Assembly (NCBI GenBank): GCA_963667605.2
Contig: CAXXUZ010000002.1
Location: forward strand, 62,001 to 126,000
DNA length: 64,000 bases
DNA from: JADLGL01 sp963667605
Lineage (GTDB): Bacteria > Pseudomonadota > Alphaproteobacteria > Rhizobiales > Kaistiaceae
Direction of reading: 5' to 3'
Positions 28,806 to 37,032 of the stretch are shown here, one piece after another (position 1 is the first letter of the stretch; each line of letters begins with the position of its first letter). The notes under the pieces were generated by a model, which saw only the letters and a program-made list of their open reading frames with translations, was not told the DNA's origin and did no database searches. Made by a program: the position numbers and the translations under genes.

Positions 28806-29951
28806 GTGGATAAAATTTGACGTTTGAATCCCGCGAGGGATTCTCGCCGGGCACGTCGTGTGCGAGTCTGGCGCATGCGGCCAGGAATCATCGTCGATGT
28901 GAGTACCGCCGACCGTGCTCGTCTCGAAGCGGTCGTTGCGGACCGGAACAGCCGGCAGAAACACGTGTGGCGGGCACGGATCGTCCTTCTGAGCGGGGAT
29001 GGTCTCGGCACGGTCGAGATCATGCGCCGCACCGGCAAGAGCAAGACAGCGGTTTGGCGTTGGCAGGAGCGCTTCATGCACGAGGGTGTCGAGGGGTTGC
29101 TGCGGGACAAGACGCGACCCTCGCGCGTTCCGCCGCTCGGCCGGGAAATCGCTGACCGCGTCGTCGCGCTGACGCTGAGTGCGCCGCGCCACGAGGCGAC
29201 ACATTGGACGGCGCCGGCGATGGCCAAGACGGTCGGCATCAGCGTCAGCGCGGTACAGCGCATCTGGCGGGCGCACGGGCTTCAGCCCCACCGGGTCCGG
29301 CAGTTCAAGCTGTCGCGTGACCCGGAGTTCATTCCCAAGCTGCGGGACATCGTCGGCCTTTATGTCGATCCGCCGGCGCACGCCGTTGTCCTGTCGGTTG
29401 ACGAGAAGAGCCAGATCCAGGCGCTCGACCGCACCCAACCCGGGCTGCCGATGAAGACGGGACGCGCGGGCACGATGACGCATGACTACAAGCGGCACGG
29501 CACGACCACGCTGTTCGCCGCGCTGAACGTGCTCGAAGGGCGTGTCATCGGCCAGTGCATGCAGCGCCATCGACACCAAGAGTTCATTCGCTTCCTCAAC
29601 GCCATCGAGGCCGACGTGCCCGCGGGAAAGCTGGTCCATGTGATCCTCGACAACTACGCCGCCCACAAGCATCCCAAGGTCCGCGGGTGGCTTACGTGCC
29701 ATCCGCGCTTTTTCTTCCACTTCACCCCAACATCCTGCTCCTGGCTCAACGCCGTCGAAGGTTTCTTCGCAAAGCTCGCAAAGCAACGTCTCAAGCGCGG
29801 CGTCTTCCACTCGATCGTCGATCTCCAGGCCACCATCAACCGCTTCCTCGAACACACCAACAACGATCCGCAGCCCTTCATCTGGACAAAGGATCCCGAC
29901 GAAATCATCGCCGCTGTCAGACGCGGGCATCAAGCGTTAGATTCCATCCAC
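28806..29951 (+). mobile_element. IS630-family insertion sequence, intact
   Basis: About 1146 bases flanked by TA on both sides, as expected for IS630/Tc1-type insertion. The left end begins GTGGATAAAATTTGACG and the right end, read inward, GTGGATGGAATCTAACG, an imperfect terminal inverted repeat. It carries one transposase gene whose TAG stop is formed with the right-hand TA. A truncated copy of the same element is at 44441-44777. Confidence 0.85.
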
Positions 29952-29954
29952 TAG
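28875..29954 (+). CDS. IS630-family transposase
   Basis: DDE transposase, 359 residues from ATG 28875 (MRPGIIVDVS); a TTG at 28824 in the same frame could add 17 residues. The N-terminal helix-turn-helix region has TVEIMRRTGKSKTAVWRWQER. The catalytic core shows the first Asp in VLSVDEKSQIQAL, the second in HVILDNYAAHKHP and the Glu in LNAVEGFFAKLAKQ, so the DDE triad is complete. It reads through without interruption and is likely functional. The stop codon overlaps the target TA. Confidence 0.9.
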   Translation: MRPGIIVDVSTADRARLEAVVADRNSRQKHVWRARIVLLSGDGLGTVEIMRRTGKSKTAVWRWQERFMHEGVEGLLRDKTRPSRVPPLGREIADRVVALTLSAPRHEATHWTAPAMAKTVGISVSAVQRIWRAHGLQPHRVRQFKLSRDPEFIPKLRDIVGLYVDPPAHAVVLSVDEKSQIQALDRTQPGLPMKTGRAGTMTHDYKRHGTTTLFAALNVLEGRVIGQCMQRHRHQEFIRFLNAIEADVPAGKLVHVILDNYAAHKHPKVRGWLTCHPRFFFHFTPTSCSWLNAVEGFFAKLAKQRLKRGVFHSIVDLQATINRFLEHTNNDPQPFIWTKDPDEIIAAVRRGHQALDSIH

Positions 29955-30095
29955 CATGGATCCTACGCCGTCGCTGTGTTCTGGAAGCAACATCGACCAG
30001 CCGCGCTTTGCGGGGTGGCAAGGGCTCAATTGTCTTGCTGTCTTTCGATCTGACAGCGTGGGTCGACCCAGCCGCGGCCAGCAAAGCAAAGAGGA

Positions 30096-31304
30096 TTAAT
30101 CTTTCCACCGGCGATGAATCCACCACCATTGCTCCGGATGCCGGAGGATCAGGCGCTCCAGCACCGCATTGTAGGCGAGCGTATTTCGGCGGATTGCTTC
30201 ATTGGTATCCTCGCACTGAATGACTGGCAGTGCCTCCTCGAAGCGTAGAACATGGTGGCCATCGGGTTCGCGCCAACTTGCCGCCGGGACAACCGGCGCA
30301 CCAGTGCTCATGGCGAGGATCGCGAGGCTCCGCAGGGTGCCGGCCGGATGGCCGAAGAATTCCACCCGCACTCCGTCCCGTCCACTGGCGTGCTGATCGA
30401 AGGGAAACACGATTGCGTTCCCGGATTCGAGCCGGTCGAGGATCACCGTCAATGAACCGCGGTGGGGCAATGTCTCCAGCCCCGCGCGGCGGGACCGCTG
30501 AATCACTAGATTCTCAAACCAGCGAGGCTTCAAGGGCCGACGCAAAAAGAAGAATCGGCCGCGCACGTCCGGGACGTTGGCGATTCCGGCGTTTGTCGAT
30601 ACTTCCCAATTTCCGAAATGGCCGGTGAGCACAAGCAACCCCTTGTCCTTGGCACCTGCGGCTTCGATCGCCGCGCGGTTCTGAACTTCGACCAGCGCCG
30701 CCAGCCGCGCTTTCGAGAACCACGGATAGACCAGAAACTCTCGCACGAGGTTGGTCAGATGCGCGTAATGGGCCTGGGCGAGTTGGATGATCTCGCCTTC
30801 GCTGAGCGAGGTCCCGAACACTCGGCGGAGATTGCCGAGCATCACCCGGCGCCGGATTGGCAACAAATGATAGACCAGCCTACCCACCAGCGGCACGCGG
30901 ATCTCCGCCCGTTCGGCGAGCGCGACCGCCGAGGCGGTCGTCGCGCTGTGGGTGAGCGACAGCTTTATTCCGCTAAAGCGATGGCGGGATATCGCGTCGA
31001 TAGCCGCCTGGCTGCAAGCGACCTGCGGTGCTCCATAGCTGTCGCGAGACACCGAGAAGTCGGCGGCGACGAGGGTATTCAGCGCCGTTTCACGGGGGAA
31101 CAGTTTGAGACAGGCTTCCTTGGCGGCAAACCGGGCCGCCAGGCTCGAGGCGCGTCCTCGGCCGTTGCCGCTATCCAGCAGTTCCTGCGCGGAAAACAGC
31201 TTGCCCAAATCCACCTCTGGCGTGTCGTGCAGGAGGCGTTCGATGCGGGCGATCTCAACGCTGTCGATGCCGACGCTGGACGGTTCTGCGGCTTTGATAG
31301 TCAT
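30096..31304 (-). CDS. Fusion: AcpS-type phosphopantetheinyl transferase + LpxL/LpxXL-type acyltransferase
   Basis: One uninterrupted 402-residue frame with two domains. Residues ~10-132 are a holo-ACP synthase: VGIDSVEIARIERLL with the metal-binding Asp14, LAARFAAKEACLKLF with Glu63, and KLSLTHSATTASAVALAE. Residues ~137-402 are a lysophospholipid-type acyltransferase of the LpxL family: catalytic H-x4-E in LTGHFGNWE (His229, Glu234), the DQHASGRDGV block and the end WWIHRRWKD. The first domain would load phosphopantetheine on an ACP; the second would transfer an acyl chain from ACP to a lipid. It follows the second ketosynthase with no gap and closes the operon starting at 36735. In rhizobia the analogous cluster ends with a stand-alone lpxXL. 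A fusion by annotation error is unlikely, since both motif sets are in one frame. Confidence 0.85.
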   Translation of the reverse strand: MTIKAAEPSSVGIDSVEIARIERLLHDTPEVDLGKLFSAQELLDSGNGRGRASSLAARFAAKEACLKLFPRETALNTLVAADFSVSRDSYGAPQVACSQAAIDAISRHRFSGIKLSLTHSATTASAVALAERAEIRVPLVGRLVYHLLPIRRRVMLGNLRRVFGTSLSEGEIIQLAQAHYAHLTNLVREFLVYPWFSKARLAALVEVQNRAAIEAAGAKDKGLLVLTGHFGNWEVSTNAGIANVPDVRGRFFFLRRPLKPRWFENLVIQRSRRAGLETLPHRGSLTVILDRLESGNAIVFPFDQHASGRDGVRVEFFGHPAGTLRSLAILAMSTGAPVVPAASWREPDGHHVLRFEEALPVIQCEDTNEAIRRNTLAYNAVLERLILRHPEQWWWIHRRWKD

Positions 31305-32594
31305 CTAGTTGCCGGTTGCTGTCGCCCGCAGCAGAAGCGCGACGTTGGTTCCGGCGAAGCCTCGGCTGAGCACTAGCGCGATGTCACTTCGCGGCACTTG
31401 CGTCCGGGAGGCGATTTGGATATCGGCACAGTCCGGATCCAGTTCGAGCAAAGTGGCGATGCCGGGAACGCTACGCTCGCGCAACGCCCATAGTGCGACC
31501 AGGGTCTCGACCACGCCCGACGCGGCGAAGAGATGCCCGAACGCCCATTTGAGCGCCGTCACAGGAGGTGGGTTCGCGGCAAATATTTGGCGGATCGCTG
31601 CGGCCTCGCTTGCGTCCGATTGCGTGGTGCCGTTGCCATGCGCGACGATCATGCCGACGTCCTTGGCGGCAATGCCGGCGTCTTCGAGCGCTGCGGCGAT
31701 GGCTCGGGCGAGTCCGTCGCCATCGGCTCGGATCGCAAGCAGTCCCATCGCATCTGTTGTCGCGCCGCTGCCCAGGCATTCGCCGAGCACGGTCGCGCCG
31801 CGCGCGGCGGCGGTGGCATCGGTCTCCAGCACGAGCGCGCCGGCACCCTCGCCGAACACACTGCCGGATCGGTTCGCATCGAACGGCCGGATTGAGTCCG
31901 TCGCCAGAAGTCCGGCGCGTTGGTAGTAAAGGATGTGCTGCGGCTCGATCAACGCGTCGTGCCCAACCACCACGGCGCGATCCGCTTCGCCGGCGCGCAG
32001 CGCCGCGACCGCCTCGCCGACTGCCAGCGCCCCGCCGACGCAATGGTTGGTGATGCACGCATTGGCACCCTTCAACCCAAATCGGATGCCGATGTGGCAC
32101 AGCACGTTGTTCGGCAGGGCGCGCAAGAGCCACATCGGGTTGACGGTGCTTTCAAGCTCACGGCCAAAGGTCTCGAGTTTTCCCTCGGCGACGGCCAGCA
32201 GCGGGAGATAGTCATATTGGCTGTCATAGGTGCCGCCGCCGGTGCCGACATAGACGGCACTGCGGTCGTTGAAGTGCGCGGCCGCATCGGCCTCAAGGCC
32301 GTTGCGATGTCCGATGAGACCCGAGCTGTCGATCGCGCGCGCAGCGGCGTAAAGCCCGAATATGTCGGTGCGCCGGATCAATTTGGGCAGTTTTCGGTCT
32401 TTGAGCAGTTCGGCTGGCTTGACGTTGGGGACTTCGGCGGCGATTCGGGTCGGCCAGCCGGACGTGTCCCATTGTTGTATCTCACTGATCGCCGAGCGAC
32501 CATCGGCGACCGCGTCCCAAATCTCGTCCGGCGTGCGGCCGGCGGCGCAGATAGCGCCGCAGCCGGTCACGAGGGTTCTTGGTGTCGGCGCCAT
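31305..32594 (-). CDS. Beta-ketoacyl-ACP synthase, divergent (FabF1XL-like)
   Basis: Ketosynthase of 429 residues, the second in the operon. The thiolase-fold active site is kept: Cys185 in TNHCVGGALAVGEA, His319 in VAHGNGTTQSD, and His354 in KWAFGHLFAASG. The Cys motif differs from the usual TACASG, so substrate choice is probably special; it is not a chain-length factor lacking Cys. The start ATG 32594 has GAGGA in front; the frame is open further upstream inside the neighbouring gene. With the preceding ketosynthase it mirrors the fabF2XL-fabF1XL pair of rhizobial very-long-chain acid clusters. Confidence 0.82.
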   Translation of the reverse strand: MAPTPRTLVTGCGAICAAGRTPDEIWDAVADGRSAISEIQQWDTSGWPTRIAAEVPNVKPAELLKDRKLPKLIRRTDIFGLYAAARAIDSSGLIGHRNGLEADAAAHFNDRSAVYVGTGGGTYDSQYDYLPLLAVAEGKLETFGRELESTVNPMWLLRALPNNVLCHIGIRFGLKGANACITNHCVGGALAVGEAVAALRAGEADRAVVVGHDALIEPQHILYYQRAGLLATDSIRPFDANRSGSVFGEGAGALVLETDATAAARGATVLGECLGSGATTDAMGLLAIRADGDGLARAIAAALEDAGIAAKDVGMIVAHGNGTTQSDASEAAAIRQIFAANPPPVTALKWAFGHLFAASGVVETLVALWALRERSVPGIATLLELDPDCADIQIASRTQVPRSDIALVLSRGFAGTNVALLLRATATGN

Positions 32595-32601
32595 GCTTTC
32601 C

Positions 32602-33915
32602 TCAGCTACCGCCCTGCTCGCGCTCGTCGATTTCTTCCGGATTGCGCAGCACGATGCAGTTGTTCGAGCCACCGAAGCCAAACGAATTCGAAAGCGCAAT
32701 TCGAACGTGCTGCTTGCGCGGGCTGCCGAGCACGAAGTCCAGATCGCAATCCGGATCGAGCTCTTCCAGATTGGCGTTGACGGGAACCTCGCTGTCCCGG
32801 ATCGCCAGCGCGCAGGCAACAACTTCGACAGCACCGGCGGCGGCGATCAGGTGCCCCGTGACGCTTTTGGTCGAGCTTACTGCCGTGCGTGCCGTGCCGG
32901 GGCCGAACACCGCATGTATCGCTGCGGTCTCGCTGCGATCGTTCATTGGCGTTGAGGTGCCGTGGGCGTTGATGTAGTCGACCTCCGAGGTCGGTGCGCC
33001 AGCGTCCGCCAGCGCTTGCCGCATCGACTGGATCGGCCCGTCTCCTGATGGTGGCGAGTCTGTAATGCGATATCCTGAGAGCGAATTGCCCTCGCCGGCG
33101 AGCTCAGCATAAATCCGGGCCCCGCGCCGACGCGCGGCGGACCATTCCTCCAGCACGACGAATCCCGCCCCCTCGCCGAGCACAAAGCCGTTGCGCGTCG
33201 CGTCGAATGGCCGGCTCGCATGGGTCGGCCTGTCATTATCAGGCGAGAGCGCGCCGAGCAGACAAAACCCGGCAAGGCCCACTGGGCTGATCATCGAGTC
33301 GAATCCGCCGGCGAGCGTGTAATCGACCGAACCGCGCCGGATAAGCTTCAACGCGGTCCCAATTGCCTGGCCACCGGAGGCGCAGGCGGTGTGCACCGCG
33401 GTGGCGTAGCCGTGAATGCCAAAGCGGCGCGTCAGTAGCGCGAGGCCGGATGTCACTTGGCTTCGGCAGAATGCAATCGGGTCCGCAGCAGCATCGGACT
33501 CAAGCAGGAGGTCGGTGTCGAGTTCGCCCGAGGGCGCGCACTCGCGGTGAATTGCCTCAAGCTCGGTGAACTCCAGGCCCATCATCCCAGTTCCGACAGA
33601 GCAACCCCAGCGAGTCGCATCAGCCGGCGTCGGCCGAATTCCAGCGTCCTGCATGGCTTCCTCGGCGGCAGCGAGCGCAAAGCCGTGGGAGCGATTGGCG
33701 AATTTGAGGAGCTTGCGGTCGTCGACGATGGTAGCCGGATCGAAGCCCTTCACCTCGGCTGCGATCCGGACGGGAAAACCGCTAGCGTCGAACAGGCCGA
33801 TCGGCGCCACACCGCTGCGGCCTGCGAGCAAGGAACCCCAACTACTCGCCACACCGGTGCCAACCGGCGTGACAAGCCCAATGCCGGTAATGGCAACCCG
33901 GCGACGCTCGCCCAT
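32602..33915 (-). CDS. Beta-ketoacyl-ACP synthase II-like (FabF2XL-like)
   Basis: Ketosynthase of 437 residues that condenses malonyl-ACP with an acyl chain. Complete catalytic set: Cys178 in HTACASGGQAIG, His318 in INAHGTSTPMND and His355 in SVTGHLIAAAGAVE, plus the C-terminal SNSFGFGGSNNCIV glycine loop. It is closer to standard FabF than the next gene. Its ATG overlaps the dehydratase stop by one base, and the next ketosynthase begins 7 bases after its own stop, so expression is tightly coupled. Confidence 0.88.
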   Translation of the reverse strand: MGERRRVAITGIGLVTPVGTGVASSWGSLLAGRSGVAPIGLFDASGFPVRIAAEVKGFDPATIVDDRKLLKFANRSHGFALAAAEEAMQDAGIRPTPADATRWGCSVGTGMMGLEFTELEAIHRECAPSGELDTDLLLESDAAADPIAFCRSQVTSGLALLTRRFGIHGYATAVHTACASGGQAIGTALKLIRRGSVDYTLAGGFDSMISPVGLAGFCLLGALSPDNDRPTHASRPFDATRNGFVLGEGAGFVVLEEWSAARRRGARIYAELAGEGNSLSGYRITDSPPSGDGPIQSMRQALADAGAPTSEVDYINAHGTSTPMNDRSETAAIHAVFGPGTARTAVSSTKSVTGHLIAAAGAVEVVACALAIRDSEVPVNANLEELDPDCDLDFVLGSPRKQHVRIALSNSFGFGGSNNCIVLRNPEEIDEREQGGS

Positions 33916-34733
33916 TAAGCCGCCCGCGCGGTGATTGTCATGCGCGCGGTGGCGATTTGCCGTCCGTCCACGCGTGCAACCTGGATGACGGTCAGGAACT
34001 CATCGGCCTCAGAGCCAATTTCGGCTCTAAGTTCAACCTCCTGCCCGGGAAGAATGAACGATCGGACCTTCATGTTGCTCACCGATCTGGCTACTAGATC
34101 CTGGTCCGCCGCGGCGGTTTCGCGCGCGAGCTCCATCGCCAGCCGGATCTGTGTGTCAAGAAGCAGCGTGCCAGGGAAAACTGCTTTGCGGGGAAAGTGG
34201 TCAGTAAAGAACGCCGCGTCCCTCGGTATGCGCAATGCGGCGTGTATCTTGCCAGGGCCGCGCTCGCCGACTTCAATTGCCAAGCCGGAGATCCCCATGA
34301 AACGGCCAATCGGGGCACCGATCTCGCACAGCATCCCGAACCGTTGGCGCACAGCGTCGGGCGCATCGAAATCCGCCAGCGGCAGCATCGGTCCGACACA
34401 GTCAGCAAGTTCGAGCACCGGCGTTGCGTCGATCCGCGCGACGCCATGATAGGCTAACGCGGTCTCGTCGCAGCTATCGATACCGACCTCTAGCTCGAGC
34501 AATTCTCCTGGTCGGACATCGCGCAGGAATCTCAATTGGCCAGCGAGGCCAGCAACCGGCCGCAGCGCGAAATCCAAATGCGCCATGGAGACCCACGCGG
34601 CGAGCTGGCCGAGAGCCTCGGCGACAAGGGATGAGCGGAACTCGGCCAGCCCTTGAGGCACAGCGAATGTGCCGCGCCCATGGGCGCCCGGCTCCAGTTC
34701 AGTGATTCTGTCGACAAAGGTGAATGCGCTCAA
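33915..34733 (-). CDS. Double-hotdog 3-hydroxyacyl-ACP dehydratase
   Basis: 272 residues made of two hotdog folds. The C-terminal fold has a FabZ-like active-site helix: FFTDHFPRKAVFPGTLLLD, with catalytic-type His179 but Asp193 where FabZ has Glu. The N-terminal fold keeps the matching helix SSLVAEALGQLAAW with Glu39 but has no His. The likely active site is therefore split between the two folds, or the Asp substitutes. Single-fold FabZ is normal in rhizobial AcpXL clusters, so this is a different solution. Role in the operon: removal of water from the 3-hydroxyacyl-ACP. Function as dehydratase is inferred from fold and context. Confidence 0.77.
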   Translation of the reverse strand: MSAFTFVDRITELEPGAHGRGTFAVPQGLAEFRSSLVAEALGQLAAWVSMAHLDFALRPVAGLAGQLRFLRDVRPGELLELEVGIDSCDETALAYHGVARIDATPVLELADCVGPMLPLADFDAPDAVRQRFGMLCEIGAPIGRFMGISGLAIEVGERGPGKIHAALRIPRDAAFFTDHFPRKAVFPGTLLLDTQIRLAMELARETAAADQDLVARSVSNMKVRSFILPGQEVELRAEIGSEADEFLTVIQVARVDGRQIATARMTITARAA

Positions 34734-34770
34734 TGGCTTGCCCGCAGGCTAGTCGGCGCCTTTGGTGACA

Positions 34771-35208
34771 TCAGCGATGGGCGTGCGCGGTCAGGTCGGA
34801 ACGCTTTGCCCGCAGCACCAGCCGACAGAAGGTTTCCGTCGTGTAAAGGCGCGGGATATCGGCCACCTTCATCGGCGAGGGGAAACGCTCGGCTGGCACT
34901 TCGCTCAAATAGGCGCGCAATTGCTGCATGCCAGCTTCAGTCACTTTGCCGTTCTGTTCGAAGTCGGATTCGGCCAGCTCGCCCCGGGCTTCCTCGATGA
35001 TCTTGCCCCGCGGAATCTTCACCTTGAATGCCCGCTCGAGGCGGAAAAGCATGTCGAGGAAATCAATCGACTCACCATCGAGATCCTCGATTAGCGAGGC
35101 ATTGAGCGTGACTTGTCCGACATCGCAGCCGAGGGCCTCGGCCATCGCCTCCGCGACGGTGGGGTAGACCACCATTACCTCTTCTTGGGTGAATTCCGCT
35201 TCCGCCAT
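34771..35208 (-). CDS. AcpXL-like acyl carrier protein with C-terminal extension
   Basis: 145-residue carrier protein. The phosphopantetheine Ser47 is in DLDGESIDFLDMLFRLE; the S-[IL]-D-F-L-D pattern is that of AcpXL, the carrier for very-long-chain hydroxy acids in rhizobia. After the usual carrier helices there is an extra ~60-residue tail (SEVPAERFPSPMKVADIPRL and beyond) that ordinary ACPs lack. ATG 35208 has AGGAA six bases upstream; another ATG at 35214 is too close to it. It lies 13 bases after fabG. It is probably the substrate of the AcpS domain encoded at the end of the operon. Confidence 0.84.
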   Translation of the reverse strand: MAEAEFTQEEVMVVYPTVAEAMAEALGCDVGQVTLNASLIEDLDGESIDFLDMLFRLERAFKVKIPRGKIIEEARGELAESDFEQNGKVTEAGMQQLRAYLSEVPAERFPSPMKVADIPRLYTTETFCRLVLRAKRSDLTAHAHR

Positions 35209-35221
35209 GTCCATTTCCTGT

Positions 35222-35983
35222 CTACTCCATCTTGAAACCGCCGTCGACGCACAGGACGTGGCCGGTGATGTAGTCGGCATAACTCGACGCGAGAAACCAT
35301 ACCGCGCGGGCGACCTCCTGGGGCCTGCCGATCCGCCGAAGCAGGATCCGCGATAGCACCTCATCAACCGCTCGATCGCGCAGTTCGCGCGACATCTCAG
35401 TCTCGATCATGCCAGGCGCGACCGCGTTCACGGTAATCTTTCGCGGCGCCAGTTCCACCGCCAGCGCCCGGGTGAAGGCGTTGATCGCGCCTTTGGAGGC
35501 AGCGTAATTGGTCTGCCCGCGCCCGCCCTTTTCCCCGGAAACCGAACTCATATTGATGATCTTACCGGACCGCTGGGAGATCATGTAGGGAACGACCGCG
35601 CGTGTTACATTGAAGACGCCTCCGATATTGGTGTCCAGCACGGTCGCGATGTCAGCATCATCGAGCATCGCCAGAAGGTTATCGCGGGTCACGCCGGCAT
35701 TGTTGACCAGCACGTCGATATGCCCTCGGCGCTCGGCGATTCGTTCCACGGCCGTATTGCAGGACTGCGCGTCGCGAATGTTGACTTGCTCTGCAGTGAT
35801 GTTGTGGCCGGCCGCCTGTCCGGAGGCTGTCACCGCCGCCGCCGCCTCGGCATCGCGATAGAAGAAGGTGACATCGGCACCCTCGGCGGCGAGCAGTTCG
35901 ACAATCGCGCGTCCGATGCCCCGGCTGCCGCCGGTCACAATGATCGAGCTACCCGAGAGCCCTGTGTCCGCCGCCGCGCTCAT
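35222..35983 (-). CDS. 3-oxoacyl-ACP reductase (FabG-like)
   Basis: NADPH-dependent short-chain reductase, 253 residues. TGGSRGIGRAI (cofactor loop), NNAGVTRDNLLAM, and the catalytic Ser-Tyr-Lys in INMSSVSGEKG and TNYAASKGAINAF are classical FabG features, as is the C-terminal GHVLCVDGGFKM. It overlaps the preceding reductase gene by 4 bases. In the operon it reduces the ketoacyl product of the two ketosynthases. Confidence 0.9.
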   Translation of the reverse strand: MSAAADTGLSGSSIIVTGGSRGIGRAIVELLAAEGADVTFFYRDAEAAAAVTASGQAAGHNITAEQVNIRDAQSCNTAVERIAERRGHIDVLVNNAGVTRDNLLAMLDDADIATVLDTNIGGVFNVTRAVVPYMISQRSGKIINMSSVSGEKGGRGQTNYAASKGAINAFTRALAVELAPRKITVNAVAPGMIETEMSRELRDRAVDEVLSRILLRRIGRPQEVARAVWFLASSYADYITGHVLCVDGGFKME

Positions 35984-36735
35984 CCGGAAATCGCAAACCC
36001 GCCGTCAACAACCAGTGTGTGTCCATTGATCATTGCCGCCTCGGGCAGGCAAAGCAAATAGACCGCGCCGGCGACGTCCTGCGGAGTGAGAATCGGCCCC
36101 ACGGGCGTTCGGCGGGCAAAATCGGCCAGCATTTGTTCACGGTGAGGGAACTGCCGCAGCGAGTCGGTATCGACGACCCCCGCGCTGACCGTGTTCACGC
36201 GTATGCCACTCGGCCCAAGTTCCTGCGCGAGGGAGCGAACAAGCGACTCGAGTGCGGCTTTTGAAGCGCCGATGAACCCGTATTCGGGCATTGCCCGACT
36301 GGCGCCGAGGCTCGAGATCGCGATGATGCGCCCGCCTTCACCCATCAATGGGGTTGCGCCCTGGGCTAGCAGATTGAGCGCGAGGGCGTTGGTCTCCATG
36401 CACCAGCGCCAGTGCTTCAGCGACATCTCAAGATTTGGCTTGAGCACGCCGCTAGCGGCGTTGCTGACCACAATATCGAGGTGGCCGAACTCCTCGCCAA
36501 AGGCCGCAAACAGCTCCTTGACGCTCTCCGGGATGGCAACGCTTGCCTTGATAACGCAAGCCCGCCTCCCAAGCGAACGAATCTCGACCGCCAGCGACTC
36601 CGCCTCGTCGAGGCTGTTATAGTAGTTGATCGCGATGTCGCAGCCCGCTTCGGCAAGCCGTCGCGCGATCGCGCGCCCGATGCCGCGCGCGGCGCCGGTC
36701 ACTAGCGCGACCTTTCCGGTTAGCGGTTCAGACAT
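35980..36735 (-). CDS. FabL-like enoyl-ACP reductase
   Basis: Short-chain reductase of 251 residues, first gene of the operon. Beyond the TGAARGIGRAIARRL cofactor loop it has VSNAASGVLKP, the SSLGASRAMPEYGFIGASKAAL segment and SAGVVDTDSLRQFPHREQML. These closely recall the enoyl-ACP reductase FabL of Bacillus (SNAASG, ISSLGS, DTDALKHFPNRE as I remember it), rather than FabI or FabG. An enoyl reductase makes the operon able to complete the elongation cycle to a saturated acyl chain. The spacing pattern Y-x6-K around EYGFIGASK also fits FabL. Upstream are 211 bases of non-coding DNA, then an IS3 element. Confidence 0.78.
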   Translation of the reverse strand: MSEPLTGKVALVTGAARGIGRAIARRLAEAGCDIAINYYNSLDEAESLAVEIRSLGRRACVIKASVAIPESVKELFAAFGEEFGHLDIVVSNAASGVLKPNLEMSLKHWRWCMETNALALNLLAQGATPLMGEGGRIIAISSLGASRAMPEYGFIGASKAALESLVRSLAQELGPSGIRVNTVSAGVVDTDSLRQFPHREQMLADFARRTPVGPILTPQDVAGAVYLLCLPEAAMINGHTLVVDGGFAISG

Positions 36736-36946
36736 TGTGGACTTTGTTCACGGAGGCTTGAACCACACGGGCAGCCTGGGTTTTGTAGCCGGACAGCTTA
36801 GGAATTGCCCGGCAACCTATTCCGGCCGCTGGGAGGAGGCAATCTCTACGTGACCGCCATGATCTCCAGCGTCGATCACCCTAGTTGGGGCACCCTCAGT
36901 GGCAGCTGAGTTGAACCAATCGGCTTCAAGAGATATCAAAACAGGG
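36736..36946. other. Upstream region of the lipid operon
   Basis: 211 bases between the operon start and an IS3-type element. It presumably includes the operon promoter. No reading frame or hairpin stands out. The left flank of the IS here does not match its right flank. Confidence 0.45.
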
Positions 36947-37032
36947 TGTCCGGCGTCAGCGCCCCTGGGACAGATTGGGCGGATTGAACAAGAGAGGGTT
37001 TCTGGCTCATCTTAACCCACGAGGGATTGAAG

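Noticed and set aside
32594..32602. The KS pair as a ketosynthase/chain-length-factor pair of a type II polyketide or aryl-polyene system
   Set aside because: Both proteins keep Cys and two His, and an enoyl reductase is present, which fits saturated fatty acid synthesis better.
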